A DNA stretch of 44,474 nt, from positions 1 through 44,474 of the forward strand of contig JAHDBA010000022.1 of assembly GCA_020630615.1 (NCBI GenBank), written 5' to 3'. The notes beneath the pieces are model-generated. The model was not told the DNA's origin. It saw only the letters and a list, made by a program, of their open reading frames with translations, and ran no database searches. Of this stretch, positions 1 to 8,460 are shown piece after piece. The position numbers and the translations under genes were made by a program. Each line of letters starts with the position of its first letter. Position 1 is the stretch's first letter. This DNA comes from Myxococcota bacterium (GTDB lineage Bacteria; Myxococcota; UBA727; JAHDBA01).

Positions 1-66
1 AGAACCGTGTCACGCCGAAGGTCGCGCCGATTCTTTTTGATTCGGGAGTCCCGTCCGCCCCGCCAA

Positions 67-86
67 GCTTCATGTTCGCATGAAGC
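67..86. other. Perfect hairpin with TTCG loop
   Basis: An 8-bp perfect stem (GCTTCATG / CATGAAGC) flanks a TTCG tetraloop on the plus strand. No T-run follows on either strand, so it is not a standard intrinsic terminator. It lies between the left window edge and the end of the minus-strand gene that stops at 152. It may be an RNA structure at the end of one of the flanking transcripts. Confidence 0.4.
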
Positions 87-151
87 ATTCATGGTTGTGT
101 CTCTGGTAACAGAACACGTGCAACGAAATGATGTCCCCAAACCACAGAGGC

Positions 152-943
152 TTACTTCGGTGCAACAATTTGTAGAATTCGGTTTCGGTGTTCAACCATT
201 GATTTGTAGAGTTGCATGATAAGTTCAATACATTTTTGTAAGCGTTGCAGTTTTAGATTGACATTCTGCAACCTAAAATAGGCGCTTTGGTCTCCGGCTG
301 AAGCCATTTCGCCGAGCTCTTCAATTTCGTCCTGCATGCTCTGACGTTGAGACTCAAGTCGATGAATCACGCTACCTTGCCCAAACCCCGATGCTATTTT
401 CGGGTTATGCGGTTTCGGCGCGTTAGCACTTGATTGGGACTTGGTGTGAGACTCTTTTTTTTCGTTATTCGTGTCTGCCGCTGCCTTAGGATTCTTTTCA
501 ATAGTCCCTGCACGCACATCCAATAGCGAACCGCCACCTGTTTTCAGCTCAGCCTTAGGGGCCGGTATGGAATTGGCAATTGCACCAATAGATTCTGTCG
601 CAGCACTTTTTAATCCACTCATGGTGTCGAGTCGGTCGAGGGTGTTTGGTGTGAGGATATCTGCGAGTGCGGTCGAAAATTCACTTGAGAGTTTCTCGAC
701 TTCTTTCGGGTCAATACCAAGTGATTCACCACCCGCAGGCGAGATCTCCTTGAGGTCCTTCAATGCATGTGTTGCATTTGAAAGTGCCTGTGCGCTTGGG
801 ACGCTAGTTTTCTCAAGCGCAGTTGGAGCAGACGTGACGTGAAAGTCGGGTGATGAAAGAGAATTGAGTCCGATATCGTTTGGCCGATCCACAAGCGCCG
901 AATGGGATATTGAAGAGATCAACGAAGTTGGATTAATAGTCAT
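152..943 (-). CDS. Ser/Thr-rich protein with C-terminal helical domain, possible type III-like secretion substrate
   Basis: I do not recognise a named family. The 263-residue protein has no signal peptide or membrane segment. It opens with a Ser/Thr/Ile/Asn-rich stretch (MTINPTSLISSISHS), continues as a low-complexity hydrophilic region rich in Ser, Ala, Asn and Lys, and ends in about 70 residues predicted to be helical. Those last residues align with the end of the protein encoded at 19350-20288: about 14 of 36 positions are identical, around LQ..N..L, E..M.L.KS..E and IL. The start is ATG with a good ribosome site (GGGAG, five bases upstream). It lies 129 bases downstream of the helicase gene on the same strand. 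N termini of this composition are typical of type III secretion substrates, and the C-terminal pattern loosely resembles injectisome needle subunits. Both points are inference. A cytoplasmic structural role is equally possible. Confidence 0.75.
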   Translation of the reverse strand: MTINPTSLISSISHSALVDRPNDIGLNSLSSPDFHVTSAPTALEKTSVPSAQALSNATHALKDLKEISPAGGESLGIDPKEVEKLSSEFSTALADILTPNTLDRLDTMSGLKSAATESIGAIANSIPAPKAELKTGGGSLLDVRAGTIEKNPKAAADTNNEKKESHTKSQSSANAPKPHNPKIASGFGQGSVIHRLESQRQSMQDEIEELGEMASAGDQSAYFRLQNVNLKLQRLQKCIELIMQLYKSMVEHRNRILQIVAPK

Positions 944-1072
944 TATGCTCCCAGGAGCCCAAATAGGTGCTCTTGCTAAGACTACGCACGAGGCAGAGAT
1001 TTTGGCGTAACGCCTACGTTTTCGGTGGCGAGCTCTCGGATGTTTGTCGGATACCGAGAAGAAGATTCACAA

Positions 1073-3088
1073 TTACATGAACAATTTGGCGGAAAAAGGC
1101 GTCTCAAAGACAGAATGATAGGAGCCTAAGCTTTGAGTGTAGGTGATGAGTTCATTCCAATATGCATTGCCTCCCATAAGTGAGGAGTCACATAGGACCA
1201 AACATTGGAGTCGCGCTCGTGTTAACGCGACATTTAAACGCCGCGGATCCTTAAGAAAGCCAATGCTTCGATCTTCGTTGCGATAGGTTGTGCTTCGAAC
1301 CGTTGAAATAATCATCAATTCACGTTCTTGCCCTTGAAAACTATCCACTGTTCCAAGAGAGACACCCGGCGAACAATGCGAGTGAAGACAAACTCTCAGA
1401 TACTCGAGCTGGGCACGATAAGCACTAATGATTCCCAAAGAATGTGGTGGCGTATCAAAATCACTTAGGAGATCGGCAATTAGTTCCGCCTCCAAAATGT
1501 TGGTCAGACTCTTACTTTGTGGGTCGTACGTCGCTTCAAAACCTGCGCCTGCAACATCCAAGAGAATCAGTTTTTCTTTTTCCGAGAACCATGGAAGGAA
1601 AACACTTGGGCTTGGCTTGGTCCATGAATGTTCAAGTCTGTTCGAGTAAAAGGACTCGGATGCGAAATCGGCGATTGCATCGGGCATTCGGTATTGGGTT
1701 TTGAGCGCATGGATACTTATTCCGCATTGTGGTCGCTCTTCGGTCTTACTCATTCCCCAATCGTGTGAAGGCCATTTACTCGGTGCACAGGCGTTATAAA
1801 TTGATTCGAAAAGTGATTTACCCAAGTGTTGTGTGCCGAACTCGGAAAGCGTTACCGGCGGAAGCTGACGGTGGTCCCCACACAGGAGGATTCGTTTGCA
1901 ACGCATGAGCGCGGGAACGAGGTCTGGACTCTTAACCTGTGAAGCTTCATCGACAACACATATGTCAAAAGTATCGTCCCGAAGGTATGGCAGGAAACCG
2001 ACAAGTGTTGCGCACTGAATAGGATGTTTTGCCAAAACCCAGCGATCGCTTTGGGTGCGAGTGTCACGGAGTGCCTTGAACAACCCCTTGCGCTCCTTCA
2101 AGTCGGCTTGCTGAATCTCTCTCTCCAATTCTCGGATGGCATCCGCGTAAGGCGACATGCTGCGATGAGTATCCATGCTGAACGCCCTTGAAGCGTCCAG
2201 GATCCGGTCAGGATTCCCCAGCCGAAGAAGCATCTCGCCTGCACCAATGTCATCGAGCTTCTCCACCAAATTATCGACTGCATAGTTGCTTGCAGACAAG
2301 ACCAGAACTCGCATCCCGCGTGTACTGAGGCTTTGTATAATCGATGCGAGCGTGCGGGTTTTCCCTGTGCCAGGTGGGCCAAGTATCAACTGCATCGAAA
2401 TTGAACCTTGCGCAGAATCCCATGCATCGCGTTGTTCTTGATTCAATGGAATACTTGGTGAAAGGGTAGCCGGTTCATTGTACGGTGTTTGGCGCGCGTT
2501 TATCGCACTGCCGGAGTCCAGGGGTTGTTGAAAGTACGTCCGCAGCTTTTCAGAATTTTCTGCATTCACAAGAATTGTTCCCCAGCGATGAATAAAATCC
2601 TCATCTTTTTTAGCGGAGTCTAGAGCTTTGAACACTCTGCGCTCATGCTCTGGGTCATCAGCCCGAAGAAGGTGGCCATGCGAGACTCCTGAAACTGTTC
2701 TGCGGAGCACGACAGTAATCCCTGTGTCGGACACCCTCCGGACCCATCCGTTACTTTCCTGCTCACGAAGCCAATCGTTATCAGGCCAATGTTCAGTAAA
2801 GCGAATCGCTTCGCCTCTTTGCCAAACTTGCTTTTTAGCCCCCGCAATGCGCCCAAGCCTAAGAAGCGTAAAGTGGGCCCCAAACGCTTTGATGTTTTCG
2901 CAACGTAGGCCTCTCTCGCAGAGCCCTTCAAGTACAAGATGCCCAAGGCTTGAGTCATCGTTGGACGATTCAACCCAACTTTTTCTTCGTTCGGACGCTT
3001 CAGACTCTAGCGCTGCTCTCCAGGCAGCAAAGAGTTCTGACAGAGCTTCAGCTTGTCGAGCGTCGTTTGTTGCGTTTTGCTTTTTCAA
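1073..3088 (-). CDS. Upf1-like superfamily 1 DNA/RNA helicase
   Basis: A 671-residue ATP-dependent helicase of the Upf1/IGHMBP2/Dna2-like branch of superfamily 1, expected to unwind DNA or RNA in the cytoplasm. The motifs occur in order: Q-like motif LNQEQ (about 215), Walker A GPPGTGKT (237-244), DEAS Walker B (380-383), motif III GDHRQLPP (404-411), QYRMP (465-469), TVDSFQGQE (580-588) and NVALTRAR (619-626). The N-terminal 200 residues form a less conserved domain, compatible with the beta-barrel seen in this group. All catalytic motifs look intact. The start is TTG, with AAGGA about a dozen bases upstream; no ATG lies near the N terminus. The gene overlaps the end of the upstream coiled-coil gene by 41 bases in another frame, which suggests an operon with translational coupling. 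The exact substrate cannot be told from sequence. Confidence 0.93.
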   Translation of the reverse strand: MKKQNATNDARQAEALSELFAAWRAALESEASERRKSWVESSNDDSSLGHLVLEGLCERGLRCENIKAFGAHFTLLRLGRIAGAKKQVWQRGEAIRFTEHWPDNDWLREQESNGWVRRVSDTGITVVLRRTVSGVSHGHLLRADDPEHERRVFKALDSAKKDEDFIHRWGTILVNAENSEKLRTYFQQPLDSGSAINARQTPYNEPATLSPSIPLNQEQRDAWDSAQGSISMQLILGPPGTGKTRTLASIIQSLSTRGMRVLVLSASNYAVDNLVEKLDDIGAGEMLLRLGNPDRILDASRAFSMDTHRSMSPYADAIRELEREIQQADLKERKGLFKALRDTRTQSDRWVLAKHPIQCATLVGFLPYLRDDTFDICVVDEASQVKSPDLVPALMRCKRILLCGDHRQLPPVTLSEFGTQHLGKSLFESIYNACAPSKWPSHDWGMSKTEERPQCGISIHALKTQYRMPDAIADFASESFYSNRLEHSWTKPSPSVFLPWFSEKEKLILLDVAGAGFEATYDPQSKSLTNILEAELIADLLSDFDTPPHSLGIISAYRAQLEYLRVCLHSHCSPGVSLGTVDSFQGQERELMIISTVRSTTYRNEDRSIGFLKDPRRLNVALTRARLQCLVLCDSSLMGGNAYWNELITYTQSLGSYHSVFETPFSAKLFM

Positions 3089-6000
3089 TTTTATTTAAAA
3101 GTCCTTCATATTTCGTACGGGTACGTGCCAGTTCGTTCATCACTTCATCGTACTTTATTTTCATACTCTCGTGAGCGTCAACCTGCTTTTTGAGCTGCAG
3201 CTCTGTCGCGACGAGCCTGTCATTTTGTCGACGAAGCTCATCCGTCTTTTGCGCCACTTGGTTTTCCTTTTCTTCAAGTCGATGCTCGTAGTGGGTCTCC
3301 TCTATCGATATTTGCGAGGATTTTTTGTGCAGCTCGGCTTCATACTTACGCTTCAGTTGTTGGTGCAACCCAAGTGTATGACGCAACTTATTTTTGAGTT
3401 CCTTAATGTTGTTTTCGTACAATTCCATTTTACGTGCTGCTTCGACATCGCGGTCACTGCGTTCCTCTTCGTAGCTTTGAAGACGTGCCTTCAACTTTGC
3501 GTTCATTTCACCAAGCCTCTTTAGGGTGTCTTGGGAACGTGCGTGCTCCTCCTGTAGTTGCTTGGCTCGCGTCTTCACAGACTCAGAATCCTGCACTTCT
3601 TTGTCAAATTTCACATGAAGTTTGCGGTGTTTGTCTTCAACGGCACGCACCTTCGCTTTGGCCTGTGCACGGAGTTCCTTGAGCGCGTTTTTGAGCTCAA
3701 GGTGTTTCAGTTGGGTCTCAGCCTTCAATCCCTCATAGGCCTGCTCGGCGTGACGGATCTCGTTTTTGAGTTTCTGTTCGCGAGCTCGAAGATCTTGCGT
3801 CGTCTTCTCTAACGCTTTGAGTTCTCTGTTGGCATTGTCTGTAGTCGCTCCGAGTTCCTTTAATTGTTGTTCGTGTTGGTTTAAGAGGCTTTGGTGCTGG
3901 CGCTCGATTTGATTCATGAGAATTTTGTGTTTGTTCTCTGCCGCAAAGAGCTCTTCTTTGCTTTGACGGTGTGCTTCTTCCCGGTCACGAAGTTGAGTTT
4001 TAAACTCTCTATTCTGAGAATTCATATCGCTGAGTTCGCTTTCTTTATCCTCCAGCTTTTGGCAAGCGTCTGCATAGCGGTCTCGGATCTTTTGGGTTTC
4101 AACTAAATTTTCCGCTTGTATGTCTTTAAGTTTCTCAAAATTGCGTTGTTGCGACTCTATTTTTGCATTTGCCTTGCGAATGCGCTCTAGGTTAACGTCA
4201 CGCTCTCGCGTTCGTTCATCCACCAACAAGGACATCGAATCAACCTGAATTGTTAAGCGTTTTACATTTTCCTCTAATGAACGTTGATGCGTCTCTTGGT
4301 TTGCGATTTCTTCTCGAGAATTCTTTAGGTTCTGCTCGAGAGCCTTAAGTTCACGATGACGGTCTGCCAGTAGCGCGTCTCTCCCTTTTAATGTATGACT
4401 TAGGTTGTCGCATTGATTCTTCGTTCGAGAGAGTTCGTCACGGAGGGCGTTTCGTTCGGCTTCAACACGAGTTGCATCCTTGACTTCATTCTTTAAAGTT
4501 TCATTCTTTGCAGACAGCTCCTCCACATTGAACTGACTTTCTCGAAGTTTAATCGCGAGCTTGTTCTTGGCGTCCCTTTCTTGATGCAAATTGGCTTCTT
4601 CCGTTGCGATTCGTTCCTCCAGCAGCGGAATCGCTTTGAGCTGATTTTTTAACGCGTCATTTTCTTCCTCGTGCTTTCGAAGTTCAAGCTGAGCTGAATC
4701 GATTTTGCTTTGCAATTCTCGCTTCGCAGCGATGGAATCCAAGAGAGTATTTCGGGTGTCCTCTATCTCTTGTGATAACGCTTCGATTTTGGTCTCTGAA
4801 CTTTTGAGTTCTGCCTTCATCTCGGCATTCACCTTGGATTGCTCAAGCATGGTTGTGCGCATCTCCTCTTCAGTGTCTTTCCATATGGCAAGCGCGCTAT
4901 GGTGTTTAGCAATTTGAGTTTCGTGTTCGCTTTTAAGAGTTTGGTACGCTGTAGATTTTCGCTCAAGTTCAAGCTCTACGCTTTGGCTTTGTTGTTCCAG
5001 TTCCGACACGTCATGTCGCAGTGTAGCGTTGGCTTCCTTAAGGTGAAGAAGCTTATGTTGGACTTGCTCAATTTCATTCTTGTGTTGGCTCTGAATTGCC
5101 TCGAGTGATTTCTCATGTTTGAGTTCCAGATTTTTAAGAGTTTCTTGAGAAGCAGAAAGGGTCTCCTGCACCTGCTTGCGCTGAAGTTCCGATTGACTTT
5201 GTAGTTTTGAAGATCGGCTCTCGCTTTGCTTAAGCTGACTCTGAACAGATGATAAATCACTCCGGGTTTGGGTAAGCTTAGTCTGTGCCTCCTCATACTC
5301 ATGCGCCAGCTTCTTATTGGCCCGCAACTGAGTCTTACTTTCCTCTCGTAGTACTTCCAAGTCTGCATGCTTTAAGTTCAGAGCATTCCTCTTTGCGCTA
5401 AGCTTTCCCTCCAGTTCGGTAATGCGTCTGTCTTGGTTGTTTAAATGGGAAGAAAGTTCAGCATTCCTTCCTTCAAACTCCGCATTTTCTTGCGATAGCC
5501 TTGCCCAGAGTTTTGCGGCGTTTTCAAGGTCTTTCTCTAAATGTCGCACGGTCCGTCTTAAAAATTCTTCTCGGGACTCGTCATCACCTTGGACGCCGAT
5601 CGGATCACTTGATACACGGACGAGTTCAAGCTCTTCCGTTAAGCTCTTTACCTTTGTATTTTGAAGCGCCCTTACTTTATGAACTGGACTTTTTTTGAAT
5701 TCCTGCGCTTTTTTTGGGGGGACACGATTCGCTTCTCGCGATTCTGCCGGCGTGTTTTTGACAGATTGCAAATCGTCCCCAGGTACAGGTAACGTACTTT
5801 TTAAAGACCGTCTCGGAGGCTGTTGGGGCGGTGATGCTAAGGACTTGTCTTTGGTACGTCTTTTGGGGGGCGCTTGAGATTTGTCTTGAACGAGCTTTTC
5901 GACACGTTCACACCACGACTTGAGCTTTCCGTCGTCTTCCAATATCGACGGGGCAAGTCCTAAGACGCGACTGCTTTGTGCGCCCTGGAGAGTCGCCCGA

Positions 6001-6278
6001 ACAACATCAGGATCTCCATAAACAACAAGAACTCGTGTCGCTTCCTCCGATAGCGTTTCGAATTCCTGTACCCGAGATATTGTTTTTGCGGTATCTTCAA
6101 CGCCGCATAAAATCACGGGCAGGCGACTTTCTTTGCAGATCGTAGTGAAACGATTTTCCGGCAATGCTTTGATCCGAAAGGAATTCTTCGCAAGTGAGCT
6201 TGTCAGCTGATCGGAAGCAGCATCATTCAAGCGGATGAGTATTAAGTCTAAGCCTTTCACTGGTTTAGGATAGTGCAA
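3048..6278 (-). CDS. Pseudo-receiver plus giant coiled-coil protein, AglZ/FrzS-like architecture
   Basis: A 1076-residue protein in three parts. Residues 1-125 alternate hydrophobic strands (LDLILIR, LPVILCG, TRVLVVYG, VLGLAPS) with helices, like a CheY fold. The expected phospho-acceptor Asp after strand 3 is replaced by CG, so it looks like a pseudo-receiver. Residues 130-215 are a Pro/Lys/Ser-rich linker. From about 230 to the end there is nearly unbroken heptad-type sequence rich in Glu, Lys, Leu, Gln and Arg, that is, a very long coiled coil. This layout is that of the Myxococcus xanthus motility proteins AglZ and FrzS. Those act in the cytoplasm near the poles in gliding and pilus-driven motility. 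Assignment rests on architecture only, since coiled coils align with many unrelated proteins. The start is uncertain: TTG at 6278 has GAGG only two bases upstream, and GTG at 6260 is an alternative. The last 41 bases overlap the helicase gene. Confidence 0.85.
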   Translation of the reverse strand: MHYPKPVKGLDLILIRLNDAASDQLTSSLAKNSFRIKALPENRFTTICKESRLPVILCGVEDTAKTISRVQEFETLSEEATRVLVVYGDPDVVRATLQGAQSSRVLGLAPSILEDDGKLKSWCERVEKLVQDKSQAPPKRRTKDKSLASPPQQPPRRSLKSTLPVPGDDLQSVKNTPAESREANRVPPKKAQEFKKSPVHKVRALQNTKVKSLTEELELVRVSSDPIGVQGDDESREEFLRRTVRHLEKDLENAAKLWARLSQENAEFEGRNAELSSHLNNQDRRITELEGKLSAKRNALNLKHADLEVLREESKTQLRANKKLAHEYEEAQTKLTQTRSDLSSVQSQLKQSESRSSKLQSQSELQRKQVQETLSASQETLKNLELKHEKSLEAIQSQHKNEIEQVQHKLLHLKEANATLRHDVSELEQQSQSVELELERKSTAYQTLKSEHETQIAKHHSALAIWKDTEEEMRTTMLEQSKVNAEMKAELKSSETKIEALSQEIEDTRNTLLDSIAAKRELQSKIDSAQLELRKHEEENDALKNQLKAIPLLEERIATEEANLHQERDAKNKLAIKLRESQFNVEELSAKNETLKNEVKDATRVEAERNALRDELSRTKNQCDNLSHTLKGRDALLADRHRELKALEQNLKNSREEIANQETHQRSLEENVKRLTIQVDSMSLLVDERTRERDVNLERIRKANAKIESQQRNFEKLKDIQAENLVETQKIRDRYADACQKLEDKESELSDMNSQNREFKTQLRDREEAHRQSKEELFAAENKHKILMNQIERQHQSLLNQHEQQLKELGATTDNANRELKALEKTTQDLRAREQKLKNEIRHAEQAYEGLKAETQLKHLELKNALKELRAQAKAKVRAVEDKHRKLHVKFDKEVQDSESVKTRAKQLQEEHARSQDTLKRLGEMNAKLKARLQSYEEERSDRDVEAARKMELYENNIKELKNKLRHTLGLHQQLKRKYEAELHKKSSQISIEETHYEHRLEEKENQVAQKTDELRRQNDRLVATELQLKKQVDAHESMKIKYDEVMNELARTRTKYEGLLNKIEKAKRNKRRSTS

Positions 6279-6402
6279 ATCCTCGTTCTAAGTACAGTAA
6301 GCTGGTTGTATTGTATGGATAAGTTTGCGTGAAAGCCTCTTTGAAAAATTATTGCCGCCAAACCTAAACACAAGTGCGTAGATCTCAATAGCCGAGTGCT
6401 TA

Positions 6403-6436
6403 TGGGTGTGCTACACCCACATTGTGTGTCTTTTTT
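6403..6436 (+). promoter_or_regulatory. Leader hairpin followed by T-run, possible attenuator
   Basis: A perfect 7-bp inverted repeat (TGGGTGT, loop GCT, ACACCCA) is followed ten bases later by seven T residues. The T-run ends 12 bases before the ATG of the lipoprotein gene. The gap between stem and T-run is longer than in a standard terminator. It may be an attenuator, a protein-binding dyad or a stabilising leader hairpin. Confidence 0.35.
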
Positions 6437-6448
6437 TGTGGAGTAAAA

Positions 6449-8341
6449 ATGAATATTGGAAGAATTGTAACAAAAGTCGGTTTGACCATGCTTATGGTGG
6501 GGACGATTGCGTCGGGTTGTCAGTGTGGAGAAACTCAACCGGGTCTTAGGCGTACCGGCCCCAAAATTCATTTACCGGCATGTACAGATCCCGCGACGCA
6601 GAATGATGATGGCACTGAAGTGGGTGGATATGAAAACTGTGCCATTACCTTTGCACAGGCGGACCTTTCGGTTCGAACTTTAGAGGACTTTGTGGTGAAC
6701 AATCACGGAGAGGATGCCCTCGCGATTGTGGGAATCGAATTTTTGAACGACGATAACTTTTCCTATTCGGTCGATAAAGTCATTTCGCTTGAGGAGCCGC
6801 ATATCATACCGCGCAGAACCTACGGGAGCACTCTTCCTTTGAGTTTTCGACCGCTGCAAGTTGGGGATGAGTCTGCTGTGATGCGCATTTATAGTAATTC
6901 TGTGAACTTGGATGACGAGTTTCTCAGTGACTGGGAGTACTTACCCGAAGGGCAAAATGCGACAGAGTCGATCTATTATTTGGATGTTGAACTCGGCGGC
7001 TCGGGTGTCGATAATGGGCTACCAAAATATGATTCTGACACGGAAAATTGCGACTTTGGTTATGTTGCCATTGGTGGCGGTTCTGCGACATGCGATTTGT
7101 TGATTGCGAATGTCAGCACTGAAACGAATCCTCTTCGTGTAAAACCACTGCGTATTGAAGGCGGAGAGCTTCGACTGGATGATGGCGAAGGGATGTCTTT
7201 ACCGGTCGTTCCTGAAGGAAGCACCGACCCTGACGTATTTCGCTTCATGGGCAACCCACCGAATGGTAGTGAAGAAATTTACCCGGAAGCATTTGAGCCG
7301 GATGACGAAACACTCCTGAGAAGTATTACCTTAAGCTTTGGCTTCTTCCCTGACGCACTTGGTATCTTTCACGGAGAAGCACTGCTCTATACAAACGACC
7401 CTGCAAATGTGACCGTTCCTGTGCTGCTTGATGGGGTGGGAGTCGAGGCTCCGGTTTGTGAAATCCGCGTTAAGTCTGTAAACGGTGTTGATTACGATTT
7501 AAGTGGTGATGCAATCGTTCCGCCGATTGAACCCTTGGATGATGTTGTTCTTAGTGTGGAAACATCCTCACCCTCACCAGACGCAGATACCTTGGTAGCG
7601 GCGGACTGGAGTGTCATCGCAAGGCCAAGTGACTCGCGTATTGAACTCGGAACTCCCCATGCGCTTTTTACCGGCTTCGTAGATCAAACTCCTCAGCGCC
7701 GTCCTGGCGTGGATACAGCAGGGCCTTATGTGATTGGTGCACGGGTGCAAGACAGCCTCGGCGTATGGAGTGTCAATGCATGTCGGCTTGAGTTTGATGC
7801 CCGCCCGCGAGATGGCTTCTTGGCACAGCTCACCTGGGACTCTCGTTCGGATCAAGACCTTCATGTTGCGTTAATGAAAGACGGTGGTTTCTGTCAGTTT
7901 GCTGGGGATCCAAGTTCTGGAGACCTATCCGGCGCATGCGAAGACAGGGACAATCCCGGAGATTGCTACTTTGGCAATTGCCAGGGGGGGGCAGATCGAT
8001 GTCTTGATTGGGATGATAATGGCGAAAATGGCAGTGAAGGTGATATTTGTCTGGACCGTGATAATGTACAAGCTTTTGGCCCCGAAAATACGAATATCGA
8101 TTCTCCAATCTTGGGTCAAAGTTACCTTGTTTCCGTCGATGCATTCTCTGGAGATGCCTACAATACGGTAAAGATTTTCCTTTATGGCGAGCTCGCATTC
8201 GAGCGCTCGCGAGAAATGGATAGCAGTGATTGGGATGAGTTTGCCATTGTCCACTGGCCTGATGATGAGATGTCATTCCCGTGTATTGAGGATTTATCGA
8301 CGCAAGAAGATGAATGCCCAGAATACTCAGATAGAATGTAA
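6449..8341 (+). CDS. Large lipoprotein with abnormal-spindle-like/Ig-like modules
   Basis: A 630-residue exported lipoprotein. The signal peptide ends in the lipobox IASGC with Cys24. The start was set at the ATG preceded by GGAG rather than the upstream in-frame TTG, because this gives a clean signal peptide. The body contains beta-rich repeats of the choice-of-anchor/ASH type: phrases such as FVVNNHGEDALAIVGIEF and the Thr/Asn 'YTNDPANVTVPVLLDG' motif typical of such modules. The last 170 residues start with LTWDSRSDQDLHVAL, a beta-sandwich with the SD.DLH signature seen in surface lipoproteins of Myxococcota, followed by an Asp/Cys/Gly-rich insertion that may bind calcium. It precedes a second lipoprotein gene on the same strand. 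The role is unknown: an anchored cell-surface or periplasmic adhesin or scaffold is an inference. Confidence 0.85.
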   Translation: MNIGRIVTKVGLTMLMVGTIASGCQCGETQPGLRRTGPKIHLPACTDPATQNDDGTEVGGYENCAITFAQADLSVRTLEDFVVNNHGEDALAIVGIEFLNDDNFSYSVDKVISLEEPHIIPRRTYGSTLPLSFRPLQVGDESAVMRIYSNSVNLDDEFLSDWEYLPEGQNATESIYYLDVELGGSGVDNGLPKYDSDTENCDFGYVAIGGGSATCDLLIANVSTETNPLRVKPLRIEGGELRLDDGEGMSLPVVPEGSTDPDVFRFMGNPPNGSEEIYPEAFEPDDETLLRSITLSFGFFPDALGIFHGEALLYTNDPANVTVPVLLDGVGVEAPVCEIRVKSVNGVDYDLSGDAIVPPIEPLDDVVLSVETSSPSPDADTLVAADWSVIARPSDSRIELGTPHALFTGFVDQTPQRRPGVDTAGPYVIGARVQDSLGVWSVNACRLEFDARPRDGFLAQLTWDSRSDQDLHVALMKDGGFCQFAGDPSSGDLSGACEDRDNPGDCYFGNCQGGADRCLDWDDNGENGSEGDICLDRDNVQAFGPENTNIDSPILGQSYLVSVDAFSGDAYNTVKIFLYGELAFERSREMDSSDWDEFAIVHWPDDEMSFPCIEDLSTQEDECPEYSDRM

Positions 8342-8460
8342 AGCAGGCTGTTTTGGTGCTTCTTTCGCAAAAAGGAGCATCGAAAAAGCGAATTGAAATT
8401 TTAACGAAGACGGTGCATTCGAGTTGCGCCCATGACGAAAGCTGAATGGTTGAGGTACCA

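Noticed and set aside
7..219. 70-codon plus-strand frame at the left edge
   Set aside because: Overlaps the true minus-strand gene, no ribosome site, composition unlike protein.
2628..3098. 156-codon plus-strand frame
   Set aside because: Lies antisense to the conserved helicase and the coiled-coil 3' end; no recognisable motif.
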